Shown here piece by piece: positions 1 through 9,134 of a stretch of DNA of 64,000 nucleotides. The notes beneath the pieces were generated by a model, which was given only the letters and a program-made list of their open reading frames with translations, had not been told where the DNA came from and did no database searches. Made by a program: the position numbers and the translations under genes. How positions within the stretch are numbered: position 1 is the stretch's first letter; each line of letters opens with the position of its first letter. The DNA lies in contig DKZA01000039.1 of NCBI GenBank assembly GCA_002492525.1, positions 86,209 through 150,208 of the forward strand, written 5' to 3'. The DNA comes from Lachnospiraceae bacterium UBA7086 (lineage in GTDB: Bacteria; Bacillota; Clostridia; Lachnospirales; Lachnospiraceae).

Positions 1-677
1 TCCGAAATACCGACCCCAGCTCTGTGTCTGGTCCCTAAATCCTTGCTGAGTGCCATATTATCCGATAAAGGCAGATAACAGGTGGCAGAAATAACTCTGT
101 TGCCTCTCACGATCACAGCACCATCATGCAAAGGCGTATTATGTTCAAAAATATTGATGAGAAGCTGGCTCGAAATAATACCGTCCACATCAATGCCCGT
201 TCTCTCATACTCTCTTAGCGGCTGCTCATGTTCGATCACAATCAATGCGCCCGTCTTCGCCTTGCCCATCTCCACAGACGCTTTAACAATCTCGTTGATC
301 GTACGGTCAGAGAAACGGCCGTCAGTCCGTTTTCCGGAATCCAACAGCGATGAGAAAATATTCTTGCGTCCCAGTTCCTCCAGCGCCGCCCGAAGTTCCG
401 GCTGCAAAACCACAATAAACGCGGTCACACAGACACTGAAAATATTGGGCACGATCCAAAGGATCGTATTCATCTTAAACATTCCCGCAATCAGAACAAA
501 TACTAAAATCAGAATGACACCTTTTAACAATGCCCACGCTCTGGTATTTTTAATCCAGAGTAAAATATGATAAGCCACAAAAGTCAAAATAATAATTTCT
601 GCTACGTCGTTCCAATGAATTGTGGGCATATGCAGGTTGGAAAGATATGGCCCAATCCACTTATTCAGTTGTTCCAT
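1..677 (-). CDS. cdaA: Diadenylate cyclase CdaA (3' end outside window)
   Basis: Membrane-anchored enzyme that joins two ATP into cyclic di-AMP, the second messenger for cell-wall and potassium homeostasis. The visible 225 residues hold about three hydrophobic helices (roughly 24-90), then the DisA_N cyclase domain starting near QPELR (92-96), with the catalytic DGA (185-187) and RHR (217-219) motifs. The reading frame is open to position 1, so the C-terminus is missing only because of the window edge. ATG at 677 follows GAAAGAAGGA. It is the last visible gene of a minus-strand run and lies 26 bases after an unknown membrane protein. In many Firmicutes cdaA is followed by cdaR and glmM, which would lie outside this window. 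Confidence 0.95.
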   Translation of the reverse strand, partial: MEQLNKWIGPYLSNLHMPTIHWNDVAEIIILTFVAYHILLWIKNTRAWALLKGVILILVFVLIAGMFKMNTILWIVPNIFSVCVTAFIVVLQPELRAALEELGRKNIFSSLLDSGKRTDGRFSDRTINEIVKASVEMGKAKTGALIVIEHEQPLREYERTGIDVDGIISSQLLINIFEHNTPLHDGAVIVRGNRVISATCYLPLSDNMALSKDLGTRHRAGVGIS

Positions 678-703
678 TCCTTCTTTCACCTACCTCTAAT
701 GCT

Positions 704-1678
704 TTATGATTCGTGTGTGCTCCTCGTCCTTGAAACCGGCTTTGCATTTCTTTGTGTATTAATCTGTTTAACCTTTTTCTCCGCCCTTGCCACAGTCACC
801 TTGGGCACAGCTTTCACGTAATAATAATACTCGTCATCTTCAAACTGTACCTTTTCCGTCCGGCTGTAATCCACATTGAACACAAAGAACTGCAGCACAA
901 GCACCAGCAGGAAGGATATGACTGTTCCCAGGATCACACCAAAAAGCGCAACATTTGTATCAAACATCAGATCACCCAAAAGCAGTACCATAATATTCAC
1001 TACAGCACCTGCCGTCATGGCGATCGTCCATGCATAATCAATACTCAGTCTTCTGATAATATATACCAAAATCACGGTAATACCAAAGGCCGCAATCGTT
1101 ATGACCATCTCCCTGTTTGCAAGAAGGCCGTCTATAATAAACTTAATCTTTGCCGTTGTCTCCTCGTCTGCCATGGATGCAATTACAGTTGTATTCTGCA
1201 CCACATAATGAAGCATATAATAAACCATCACACCGCAGGCCACAGAAACTGCCGATGCCGGCGTTCCGATCAATCCCATGGAAAGGGGTATCACATAAGG
1301 AATCTTCATCAGAAAGCAGATCGGCAAAAGCACAATCACCACTGTATCTTTCGGAGAAAACCGTAAATACAGCAAAAACATCAATAAAAACCCAATCCCC
1401 AGTATTACCGCCGTCTCCAGATTAAAACGGTAAAGATGAAGCATGGTAAACGCCGCCGCCACTACAACAATAAAATTCATAGGCATAAAAGAGCACATAA
1501 GGGAGACGATCAACACCACTGTCAGTCTGTCAATACTCTCCATGTATCCCAGCCGGGAATTAATCACAAGAAGCGTTACAAGCGCCAATAAAAATTTTAA
1601 AAGCGGTGTGATATACACTTCATATTTACTGTATATTGCCATCAAAATCTGTTTTGCAACAAGTAAGCTAGTCATCAT
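704..1678 (-). CDS. Polytopic membrane protein of unknown function upstream of cdaA
   Basis: 324 residues with about eight to nine hydrophobic helices in the first 270 residues and a charged C-terminal tail (about 275-324) rich in Lys, Arg and Asp/Glu with an EDDEYYYY patch, probably cytosolic. I do not recognise the family and see no catalytic motif. Two adjacent ATG codons at 1678 and 1675 follow AAAGGATAA, so the start is secure within one codon. It lies between a small membrane protein and cdaA with gaps of 12 and 26 bases, so the three are almost certainly co-transcribed. A structural or regulatory partner of the cyclase is possible from position only. Confidence 0.8.
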   Translation of the reverse strand: MMTSLLVAKQILMAIYSKYEVYITPLLKFLLALVTLLVINSRLGYMESIDRLTVVLIVSLMCSFMPMNFIVVVAAAFTMLHLYRFNLETAVILGIGFLLMFLLYLRFSPKDTVVIVLLPICFLMKIPYVIPLSMGLIGTPASAVSVACGVMVYYMLHYVVQNTTVIASMADEETTAKIKFIIDGLLANREMVITIAAFGITVILVYIIRRLSIDYAWTIAMTAGAVVNIMVLLLGDLMFDTNVALFGVILGTVISFLLVLVLQFFVFNVDYSRTEKVQFEDDEYYYYVKAVPKVTVARAEKKVKQINTQRNAKPVSRTRSTHES

Positions 1679-1690
1679 TTATCCTTTCAG

Positions 1691-2086
1691 TTAAAGCCTT
1701 CCGCTTTTGTACATACCTGCCAGTTTATGCAGGTTCGCATAATATAACCGCAGGCTCTTTCTGGCCCTTCTGTAACGGAATGAGTAAACCAAATAAGAAA
1801 TAAGCGCATAAACGCCCACTGTCTTTAAATACGTAAACAAAACGTCCTTCGCAAATTCCAGAAGATCCATCTTATAAATTTCCATCATAAAAACTTCAAA
1901 ATCATAAAAAATGTACATAGCAAAAACCACTACAAATGCGATGGTTGCACTTATAATGGATTTGAGCACCTGCCATCCTATGTAATCACTCCGAAAATAG
2001 CTGCCTATGGCCACATTCTTCTTACCTTCGTTAGCTTCATAAGACGCCATCTGGGTCATCAGGATGATTCTCTCTTCGTTTAACAT
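1691..2086 (-). CDS. Small two-helix membrane protein, unknown function
   Basis: 131 residues: a polar N-terminus, two hydrophobic segments at about 45-65 and 85-110, and a basic C-terminal tail with RYRRARKS. No family recognised. ATG at 2086 was chosen because GGAG sits 7 bases upstream; an in-frame TTG at 2098 would add four residues. It is packed 12 bases before the larger membrane protein and 25 bases after the zinc-ribbon gene, in the operon that leads to cdaA. Confidence 0.75.
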   Translation of the reverse strand: MLNEERIILMTQMASYEANEGKKNVAIGSYFRSDYIGWQVLKSIISATIAFVVVFAMYIFYDFEVFMMEIYKMDLLEFAKDVLFTYLKTVGVYALISYLVYSFRYRRARKSLRLYYANLHKLAGMYKSGRL

Positions 2087-2111
2087 ACAAGTCTCCAATG
2101 TCCGGCCGGAT

Positions 2112-2519
2112 TTAATTTAAGAAACGCATCTTCGGATTTTCTTTCACATCCTTTTTCGGCTCAGGTTTCTTAACTTCCGGTTTTTTAATACTGCTATTCA
2201 ACTGATTCGCCATTGAATTTTTACACTTAGCGCAGAACCGCCCTGTCAGAATTACGGCGCCGCAGTTTTCACATGTCAGTGTAATCCCGGATTCTGAACT
2301 GAGTTCCAGACGTTCTTCCCGAAGCCACTGGTGAATCTGATTCGTAGATACTTCACATGCCTCGGACACCTGCGGAATCGTTGCGTGTGCATTATCGCGG
2401 ATATATGTCTTAACTTCCTGAAATTTTACTTCCAGTGCTTCCCTGCAAGCCATACAAAGTGGCGGTCCGGATACATAGTTAAAAAGATTTCCGCATTTTC
2501 TGCAATTTCTTACGTTCAT
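2112..2519 (-). CDS. YvyF-like flagellar operon protein with two zinc ribbons
   Basis: 135 residues resembling the YvyF / TIGR03826 'flagellar operon protein' family. Two cysteine quartets flank a short helix-turn-helix: C6, C9, C22, C25 in the first ribbon; a MerR-like HTH at about 45-68; C83, C86, C96, C99 in the second. The tail is Lys/Pro rich (EVKKPEPKKD). In Bacillus the homologue lies beside flgM and comF, and here too comF is adjacent, which supports the assignment. Its exact role in flagellar gene control is unsettled. ATG at 2519 follows a strong AGGAGG. Confidence 0.8.
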   Translation of the reverse strand: MNVRNCRKCGNLFNYVSGPPLCMACREALEVKFQEVKTYIRDNAHATIPQVSEACEVSTNQIHQWLREERLELSSESGITLTCENCGAVILTGRFCAKCKNSMANQLNSSIKKPEVKKPEPKKDVKENPKMRFLN

Positions 2520-2581
2520 ACTTTATCCTCCTGCTGACAAATTTTATAGTTAACGACATTAGAAATTTCGTTCCCTATAGT

Positions 2582-3304
2582 TCATGCACCCCTGCCTACG
2601 GCAAGTGTCATAAAATAAATTCGTTCTACCCCCGCTTTTCTCAATTCATAACTCATGGCATCTATAGTGCTTCCCGTGGTATAGATGTCATCAATAATTA
2701 TAATCGTACTTAATTTTACATCATTACGGCAGATTTTGAAAGCCTTTTTCAAATTATTTTGTCTCTCTCTTACAGATAAATCTTTCATAGGGGCTGTTTT
2801 ATGTACTCTCATGATCAAATTTGATACCACAGGGATGCCTGTCTGCACAGAAAGTTCCCTTGCAAGCACCTCCGCCTGGTTATATCCTCTCTGATACCTT
2901 CTGCTTTTGTGAACGGGCACGGGCACAAATGCATCGGCATGACATTCCTCTATAAATTCCCTAAGCTTCCCCGCCATACAATAAGCATAATATGCCGCAT
3001 ACTCCTGCCGTCCCTTGTATTTAAAACGATAAAGAGAGTCAGCAACACTCCTATATTCAAAAAGCGCCCTCCCCCTGTCAAACAGATGTCTGTGCGCAGT
3101 ACAGTCACGGCAGTATTCCTGTTCCTCCTGCACAAGCGGTTTGCCGCATTTAAGACAGCAGGGCTGCCTGATATACGCAAAGGTCTGTTCACACGAAGCA
3201 CAGACAAGGCGGCCAAAAGGGGCGACTGGACGGTCGCAGACAGGACACCGCCTGGGAAATAAAAGATCCAGAATAAGATCTCGAAGTGATTTTATGTAAT
3301 TCAT
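2582..3304 (-). CDS. comF: ComF family protein (double zinc ribbon, phosphoribosyltransferase fold)
   Basis: 240 residues. The N-terminal double zinc ribbon has eight or more cysteines (CPVC at 20-23, CASC at 35-38, CC/C near 49-53, C65, C68). The C-terminal phosphoribosyltransferase fold carries the PRPP-binding motif IIIIDDIYTTGST at 201-213. ComF is a cytosolic factor linked to DNA uptake and recombination in naturally competent bacteria and is kept in many non-competent ones. ATG at 3304 gives the usual family N-terminus; a GTG at 3352 would add 16 residues but is less typical. It lies between recD2 and the YvyF-like gene. Confidence 0.9.
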   Translation of the reverse strand: MNYIKSLRDLILDLLFPRRCPVCDRPVAPFGRLVCASCEQTFAYIRQPCCLKCGKPLVQEEQEYCRDCTAHRHLFDRGRALFEYRSVADSLYRFKYKGRQEYAAYYAYCMAGKLREFIEECHADAFVPVPVHKSRRYQRGYNQAEVLARELSVQTGIPVVSNLIMRVHKTAPMKDLSVRERQNNLKKAFKICRNDVKLSTIIIIDDIYTTGSTIDAMSYELRKAGVERIYFMTLAVGRGA

Positions 3305-3361
3305 AATAAAATTATTCCTTCCTGAAACCTCTGCCGCGTCCTCCCGAAACACAAAACAAGT

Positions 3362-5608
3362 TCACGATGTCTCCTGGGGTATCATCTCCCTGATCCGTTC
3401 CGAAAGACCGGTGAAGCGGCGGTTTTGGTAATTATTAGCCACCATTTCCCGAAGGGTTTCTCGGCTCCCCAGAATGGTAACACAATTTTTGGCACGTGTC
3501 ACGCCGGTATAAAGCAGATTCCGGTTAAAAAGCATACGCGGCCCGGAAAGAAGCGGCATGATTACCGCCGGATACTCACTGCCCTGAGACTTATGGATGG
3601 TGACGGCGTAAGCCAGCTCTACTTCATCCAGCTGGGCATATTGATAAGTCACACGACGGTGCTCATCATATTCAATCACCACTTCACGGGAATACTCATC
3701 AATAGATAGGATGATGCCTATGTCCCCGTTAAAGATACCGCTTCCTTTATCAATAGGAATTCCGTAGCTGCTGACCACTTCCCATTCCAGCTGGTAATTG
3801 TTCTTAATCTGCATCACTTTATCCTGTTCCCTGAAAAGCGTATCTCCTACCTGACACTCCTTTTTCTCTGGAGATGGCGGATTAAGATATTTCTGCAAAA
3901 TACCGTTTAAGACTTCTACGCCCAGTTTACCTTTCCGCATAGGCGTCAGCACCTGAATCTCATAGGACTGTGTTCCCACATAAGGCGGCAGTTTATCTAA
4001 TATCAACTGTATCATATGTTTATAGATAACATCTGTGTCATTTCTTTCCAGAAAAAAGAAATCTCTGCTTTTGTTATCCAGCACCAGTTCTTCTCCCCCG
4101 TGAATCCTATGAGCATTTAGTACAATGTCGCTTTCTTTGGCCTGCCGGAATATCTTCTCCAACACCACCGTCTCAAAACGGCCGCTCTGCATCAGATCCT
4201 GCAGCACCTGCCCCGGCCCTACTGAGGGAAGCTGGTTTACATCTCCCACCATAATCAGTCTTGTTCCCACCGGGATTGCCTTTAAGAGTGCCTGAAAAAG
4301 GAAAATATCCACCATGGACATTTCATCTACAATGATCACATCCGCCTCCAGAGGATTCTCCTCATTTCGTTCAAAACGGGCCGTCCTGGCCTCCTCGGAA
4401 ACTGTCCCATTCAACTCTAAAAGCCTGTGAATCGTACGGGATTCATACCCTGTAGCCTCCGTCATACGCTTGGCTGCCCTGCCTGTAGGCGCCGCCAGAA
4501 AAATATCCATCTTCTGCGATAAAAAGTATCGTATGATAGCATTGATCGTAGTGGTTTTCCCTGTGCCGGGACCTCCAGATAAAATAAAAACACCGTTTCG
4601 TATACACTCAAACACAGACCTCTTTTGCAACTCGTCCAATTCTATTTCAAGTTCTGTCTCTACCTGATCGATCTTCGACAAAACCGCCGTCTCTTCGGCA
4701 GGTAATAATTCCTCTGTAATATTAAGGTCATGCAACATCTTTGCGCAATTTAATTCCGCATAATAATAGTTGGAAGCATAGACTTTACGTTCTTTCTCTC
4801 CGGCTTCCGGCATTTTAATGACCAGCTTCTTATCCATCGCCAGATTCTGCAGCTGAGGCTCCAGCAATTCCGGTGCGATCTCCAACAACTCTCCCGCACG
4901 CGCAAGAAGCCTGTCCTCCGGCAGATAACAGTGTCCGTCCGCACCAGCCTGCTGCAGCGTATAAAGAATACCGCTGCGGATGCGATAGTCGGAATCCGTA
5001 TGGATGCCGATCTTTGCCGCAATCTCATCTGCAATCCGAAAACCAATACCATGAATATCTTCCGCCAGACGATAAGGATTTTCCTTCATCACCCCATACA
5101 GATTCAAGCCGTAAGTCTCATAGATCCGGATAGCCAGGGTATTGGATATTCCGTACGCCTGTAAAAAAGTCATGGCCTCTCTGGCATCCCTTTTCTCATA
5201 AACTATAACCGCAATCTCCCGTGCCTTACGGACGCTGATTCCCTTCACTTCGGCAAGGCGTTCCGGTTCCTCCTCGATAATACGATAGGTATCCGCGCCA
5301 AACATCTTCACAATTCTTGCCGCCAGAGCTTCTCCCACACCCTTTATGGCACCGGAACCCAGATAACGCTCTATACTCACCACATCATCCGGCGGCAGTA
5401 TTTTATAATGCTCTATTTTAAACTGCCTGCCGTATACCTGATGGGTGATATAGGTTCCCTGGGCCTCAATGGTTTCTCCCTGATCCATGGTCTTAAAGAA
5501 TCCCACACAGGTAATCTCTTCTCCGTCGTTAATCAGATTTAAAACTGTGTATCCATTATCATTATTCCGGTATATAATATGCTCTATAAACCCTTTGATC
5601 GTCTCCAT
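3362..5608 (-). CDS. recD2: ATP-dependent DNA helicase RecD2
   Basis: 748 residues, superfamily 1B 5'-3' helicase of the RecD2/TraA type found in bacteria lacking RecBC partners, with roles in replication and repair. The N-terminus has the OB-like and helix-hairpin-helix region of RecD2 (about 1-200). The motor has Walker A GGPGTGKTTT near 344-353, Walker B VDEMSM near 425 and the late motif TIHKSQGSEYP near 668. ATG at 5608 (METIKGFIEHII) fits the family; an in-frame start at 5680 would add 24 atypical residues. It is separated from the flagellar genes upstream by a terminator at 5688-5713, so it probably has its own promoter in about 5610-5680. Confidence 0.93.
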   Translation of the reverse strand: METIKGFIEHIIYRNNDNGYTVLNLINDGEEITCVGFFKTMDQGETIEAQGTYITHQVYGRQFKIEHYKILPPDDVVSIERYLGSGAIKGVGEALAARIVKMFGADTYRIIEEEPERLAEVKGISVRKAREIAVIVYEKRDAREAMTFLQAYGISNTLAIRIYETYGLNLYGVMKENPYRLAEDIHGIGFRIADEIAAKIGIHTDSDYRIRSGILYTLQQAGADGHCYLPEDRLLARAGELLEIAPELLEPQLQNLAMDKKLVIKMPEAGEKERKVYASNYYYAELNCAKMLHDLNITEELLPAEETAVLSKIDQVETELEIELDELQKRSVFECIRNGVFILSGGPGTGKTTTINAIIRYFLSQKMDIFLAAPTGRAAKRMTEATGYESRTIHRLLELNGTVSEEARTARFERNEENPLEADVIIVDEMSMVDIFLFQALLKAIPVGTRLIMVGDVNQLPSVGPGQVLQDLMQSGRFETVVLEKIFRQAKESDIVLNAHRIHGGEELVLDNKSRDFFFLERNDTDVIYKHMIQLILDKLPPYVGTQSYEIQVLTPMRKGKLGVEVLNGILQKYLNPPSPEKKECQVGDTLFREQDKVMQIKNNYQLEWEVVSSYGIPIDKGSGIFNGDIGIILSIDEYSREVVIEYDEHRRVTYQYAQLDEVELAYAVTIHKSQGSEYPAVIMPLLSGPRMLFNRNLLYTGVTRAKNCVTILGSRETLREMVANNYQNRRFTGLSERIREMIPQETS

Positions 5609-5687
5609 GTATATTCTTGCTCTCTCCCCTGCCTGCCAGTGTGACAGACTTTCTGGCCTCACTGAACATCTGCCCTGCATACAAAAA

Positions 5688-5713
5688 CGGACTGCCTTTC
5701 AAAGCAGTCCGTC
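5688..5713 (-). terminator. Rho-independent terminator after the mreB-flagellar operon
   Basis: Perfect 9-bp stem (ACGGACTGC / GCAGTCCGT) with an 8-base loop, followed on the minus strand by TTTTT. It ends transcription from the flgJ-like gene just before recD2. Confidence 0.85.
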
Positions 5714-5732
5714 ACATTCTCTATAACTACTG

Positions 5733-6083
5733 TCAAAGATTGTAGTTGCGTTTCGCCTGTTCATATAACATTTGCGCCAGGGAATTAGAACCCTGAGAAG
5801 CGGTTTGCTGTGAAATTTCCTGAACGAAAGAATCTTTAAAGAAATCAACCATATTGGAGGCGTAGCCGTCATCATCTTCGCCAAAAAGATCTACACTCTT
5901 TTGCATTTCCTTGTAGACCTGCTCCCAAAGATAAGCCTCGAATTGTTTACAGGCATCAAACAGTGCCTCATTTTCTTTGGTCTTAGCTGTCTCCTCAAGC
6001 TGTTTTTGCAGATTTTCCGTGGCAACACGGTTTGCATCCGTCATATAATCTGTATAATTGGATAATCCGGTTAAATCGCTCAT
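5733..6083 (-). CDS. Flagellar rod-binding protein (FlgJ N-terminal type)
   Basis: 116 residues matching the Rod-binding domain of FlgJ, without the muramidase domain of enterobacterial FlgJ. The conserved core FDACKQFEAYLWEQVYKEMQKS is followed by MVDFFKDSFVQEISQQTA. It probably caps or scaffolds rod assembly. ATG at 6083 has GAGGA 7 bases upstream; a longer in-frame reading to 6233 runs through a hairpin-rich intergenic repeat and gives an unlikely basic leader. It follows flgG, as expected for the end of a flagellar basal-body operon. Confidence 0.88.
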   Translation of the reverse strand: MSDLTGLSNYTDYMTDANRVATENLQKQLEETAKTKENEALFDACKQFEAYLWEQVYKEMQKSVDLFGEDDDGYASNMVDFFKDSFVQEISQQTASQGSNSLAQMLYEQAKRNYNL

Positions 6084-6118
6084 AATTGTGTCCTCATGTT
6101 GTGGAGTTAGTAAAATCC

Positions 6119-6236
6119 GCAGTGCACACTCGAAAACCTTCGGTTTTCTTCGTTCGCGGGCTTTCGCCCTATTAAAATGCAATCTGCCAAATTCGCCTGC
6201 AAGCAGTCGATTTGTCAGCTTACATTTTAGCACTGC
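6119..6236. repeat. Hairpin-rich intergenic element between flgG and the flgJ-like gene
   Basis: About 118 bases bounded by the inverted heptamers gcagtgc (6119-6125) and gcactgc (6230-6236). Inside are a GAAAACC/GGTTTTC hairpin (6132-6148), a GGGC/GCCC hairpin near 6158-6169 and a long imperfect hairpin from taaaatg (6173) to cattttag (6230). It resembles a small palindromic repeat unit; copy number in the genome cannot be judged here. Confidence 0.5.
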
Positions 6237-6243
6237 TCAATGC

Positions 6244-7062
6244 TTACCGCTTCAGGTTGTTAGCTACTTCCAGCATGGAATCGGAGGTGGTGATGGATTT
6301 GGAGTTCATCTCGTAGGCACGTTGTGCTACGATCAGGTTAACCATCTCATTTGCCACATGCACATTGGAGCCTTCCAGGTAACCCTGGACGATTCTGCTC
6401 TTCTGTACTTCTGCATTGGTATCCTCATTGATAACACGTCCGCTGGCATCAGTCACTGCAAAGAGGGTGTCACCCACTCTGTTTAAGCCGCCCGGATTGC
6501 TGAACTGGTAAGTACCAATCCTGATTCCGATAGGCACCGGGCTGTTTGTTTCGTCCGGATAACAGATCTCCCCGTCTTCAGAGATAGATAATCTGCTTGC
6601 CACATACGTTCTGTTCAACAAAATGGGACGCGCCTGGGAATCAAGCACCGGCAAACCGTCCGCATTGGTCAGCGTCATACGGTTATCACTGCCGATTGCC
6701 CATGTAAAATCACCGTTTCTTGTATAATAGTTATTGCCGTCTTCACCCCGTACCGCAAAGAACCCTTGCCCTTCAATGGCAAAAGCCGTATCACTGTCAG
6801 GATCCAGAAGACTGCCCTGGGTAAAGATGGAATTGATGGAGGAAGTACGCACGCCAAGTCCCACCTGGGAACTGGTCGGTTTCGGATCTCCGTTGGCCGT
6901 TGTAGTAACCGTCTGAAGATTCTGATACAATAGTGACTTAAACTGTGCAACCTGTGCCTTGTACCCAACGGAATTGACATTGGCCAGGTTATTGGCTATC
7001 GTATCTACGTTTGTCTGCTGTGCGTTCATGCCGGTCGCGCCCGACCATAAACTTCTAACCAT
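6244..7062 (-). CDS. flgG: Flagellar basal-body rod protein FlgG (FlhP-like)
   Basis: 272 residues of the flagellar rod/hook family. The N-terminus has the conserved NVDTIANNLANVNSVGYK motif, the middle the central FlgE/F/G domain, and the C-terminus SNVHVANEMVNLIVAQRAYEMNSK. It forms the distal rod outside the membrane and is exported by the flagellar type III apparatus. It lies 25 bases after flgF, matching the mbl-flhO-flhP order of Bacillus subtilis. AGGAGG precedes ATG at 7062. Confidence 0.94.
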   Translation of the reverse strand: MVRSLWSGATGMNAQQTNVDTIANNLANVNSVGYKAQVAQFKSLLYQNLQTVTTTANGDPKPTSSQVGLGVRTSSINSIFTQGSLLDPDSDTAFAIEGQGFFAVRGEDGNNYYTRNGDFTWAIGSDNRMTLTNADGLPVLDSQARPILLNRTYVASRLSISEDGEICYPDETNSPVPIGIRIGTYQFSNPGGLNRVGDTLFAVTDASGRVINEDTNAEVQKSRIVQGYLEGSNVHVANEMVNLIVAQRAYEMNSKSITTSDSMLEVANNLKR

Positions 7063-7087
7063 TTTTTACCGCCTCCTGTACACTTGC

Positions 7088-7945
7088 TTAATTCAATCTG
7101 CCTATCTGACTCACTGCCTGATCAAGTGTGTCATCATATGTAGTAATCACTTTCTGATTACTCTCGTATTGTCTCTGTAATGTTATCATATTAACCATCT
7201 CTGTCACTACGGAGATATTGGACATTTCCAGATAACCGGCATAAACCTGCGATACCGGCTCTATCTCTTCAGCACCTTCGATGGTCTGGAAATAATTTTC
7301 TCCGAAGCGCTCCAGATAATCATAATTTTCAAAATCCGTAAGGCCTATGGTTGCTACCATCGCCCCATTCTGAGTAATGTTGCCGTTCCGGTCAATGCTC
7401 ACCGGCAGCTCCGTCTCCATCCTGATCCGGCGCCCATTCTGATCCAGCACGAAATCTCCGTCCTGGGTCACCAGATATCCTTGTAAATTCATGGTAAAAT
7501 TACCGTCTCTCGTATACTTCGTGGATGTTTCTCCTGCCTTATTGGTATATTCCACCACAAAGAAACCTCTGTCAGAAATCGCCAGATCCAAAGGATTCCC
7601 CGTCTCTTTGATGGGGCCTTCCGAATAATCCACATAATTTTCACCGATCTTAACGCCCAGATTTAATCCGGTTCTCCTGACCCTGCGCTCCAAATAATCC
7701 TCATTGTCCGGATTATTCAGTTCATTCTGATCCACAGCCCTGTTTCTGGCAAGCGGTCTGGGAAGATTTCCGGGCTCCGACAAATCTTTAATCTTATAAG
7801 CCAGCACATTATCAAACGCCTGACTCGTAGTACCTTCTTTTTTGAATCCATTGGTTGTGGAATTTGCCAGATTGTTTGCCAGCACATCCATTCTGTGCTG
7901 TTCATTAAGCATCCCCGTATACGCCGTATACAATCCCTTAAGCAT
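7088..7945 (-). CDS. flgF: Flagellar basal-body rod protein FlgF (FlhO-like)
   Basis: 285 residues. N-terminal motif MDVLANNLANSTTNGFKK and C-terminal NISVVTEMVNMITLQRQYESNQK define the flagellar rod/hook family. The order after an MreB homologue and before FlgG makes it the FlhO/FlgF member, a proximal rod subunit. It starts at ATG 7945 with GAGAGGG upstream, 18 bases after mreB. Confidence 0.92.
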   Translation of the reverse strand: MLKGLYTAYTGMLNEQHRMDVLANNLANSTTNGFKKEGTTSQAFDNVLAYKIKDLSEPGNLPRPLARNRAVDQNELNNPDNEDYLERRVRRTGLNLGVKIGENYVDYSEGPIKETGNPLDLAISDRGFFVVEYTNKAGETSTKYTRDGNFTMNLQGYLVTQDGDFVLDQNGRRIRMETELPVSIDRNGNITQNGAMVATIGLTDFENYDYLERFGENYFQTIEGAEEIEPVSQVYAGYLEMSNISVVTEMVNMITLQRQYESNQKVITTYDDTLDQAVSQIGRLN

Positions 7946-7963
7946 CTGTATTCCCTCTCTTTA

Positions 7964-8956
7964 TTAATCCTCGCGGTATCCCGCCAAAAATTCCACATAC
8001 TTACCGGTGCCGATCGCCACAGCCGTCATAGGATCTTCTGCCGTCATCGTATTGATACCGGTCTTGGCTGCGATCAAATCTTCCAGTCCACGTAAAAGAC
8101 TGCCGCCGCCTGTGAGAACAATTCCTCTGTCTGCAATATCTGCTGCCAGCTCCGGCGGTGTCTTCTCCAGAACGCTGTGTATCGTCTCCACAATCTGAAC
8201 AGTCGTCTCATGTAAAGCTTCCTCAGTCTCCTCGGAAGAAACCTTCACAGTTCTGGGAAGTCCTGTTACCAGATTACGTCCTCTGACATCCATATAATCT
8301 ACTTCCGGCCTTTTGAAAGCGGAACCAATCTTAATCTTTAAATCTTCCGCTGTCCGTTCACCGATCAGCAGGTTATGTTTCTTACGCATATAACGAACGA
8401 TTGCCTCATCAAAATCATCCCCGGCAATCTTAATGGAGGCACTGACTACCGTACCGCCCAGAGAAATCACCGCGATATCGGATGTACCGCCGCCGATATC
8501 AACAATCATATTGCCGCAGGGCTTAGAAATATCAATACCTGCACCAATCGCTGCCGCAATGGGTTCCTCAATAATAGATACCTCTCTGGCACCTGCCTGG
8601 TATGTCGCATCCTCCACGGCTTTCTTCTCCACCTCAGTAACACCGCTTGGTACACACACCGCGATACGGGGTTTCCGGAACGTTTTCTTTCCCAGAGCTT
8701 TCTGAATAAAATACTTCATCATTTTCTCTGTGACCTGATAATCCGAAATAACACCCTGTCTCAAGGGTCTTACCGCCACAATATTTCCCGGCGTCCTGCC
8801 GAGCATCAGACGCGCATCCTCACCTATCGCCTTAATCTTATTGGTATCTCTATCAAAAGCTACAACAGAGGGCTCTTTTAAGACAACGCCCTTTCCCCTG
8901 ATGTATACTAAAATACTGGCTGTTCCTAAATCTATTCCAATGTCCGTGTACTGCAT
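7964..8956 (-). CDS. mreB: Rod-shape determining protein of the MreB/Mbl family
   Basis: 330-residue bacterial actin. Seen are the phosphate-1 loop IGIDLGTASILVY near the N-terminus, IVDIGGGTSDIAV (phosphate-2) near 155-167, EEPIAAAIGAG and VLTGGGSLLRGL (adenosine motif) near the C-terminus. It polymerises under the membrane and guides lateral wall synthesis. The neighbours flgF and flgG reproduce the B. subtilis mbl-flhO-flhP cluster, so Mbl is as good a name as MreB. ATG at 8956 has AAAGGGGATCAAAGG upstream. Confidence 0.93.
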   Translation of the reverse strand: MQYTDIGIDLGTASILVYIRGKGVVLKEPSVVAFDRDTNKIKAIGEDARLMLGRTPGNIVAVRPLRQGVISDYQVTEKMMKYFIQKALGKKTFRKPRIAVCVPSGVTEVEKKAVEDATYQAGAREVSIIEEPIAAAIGAGIDISKPCGNMIVDIGGGTSDIAVISLGGTVVSASIKIAGDDFDEAIVRYMRKKHNLLIGERTAEDLKIKIGSAFKRPEVDYMDVRGRNLVTGLPRTVKVSSEETEEALHETTVQIVETIHSVLEKTPPELAADIADRGIVLTGGGSLLRGLEDLIAAKTGINTMTAEDPMTAVAIGTGKYVEFLAGYRED

Positions 8957-8990
8957 TTACCTTTGATCCCCTTTCTCATCCCTTGGTCTC

Positions 8991-9017
8991 TCTATAATAA
9001 TTTCCAAATACTGTCAA
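8991..9017 (-). promoter_or_regulatory. Candidate sigma-A promoter for mreB-flgF-flgG-flgJ
   Basis: On the minus strand TTGACA (9012-9017) lies 15 bases before TATAGA (8991-8996), about 35 bases upstream of the mreB start. The spacer is short, so this is only a candidate. Confidence 0.45.
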
Positions 9018-9134
9018 ACTAAACAATCATACAAATGTCATTTCACAAAAAGCGCAGTATGCTGGATATATTATAACCTAATGAAATGGTTTTTCAAAGG
9101 TTTTTATTATTTTTTTTGAAAAAATTAAAAAACG

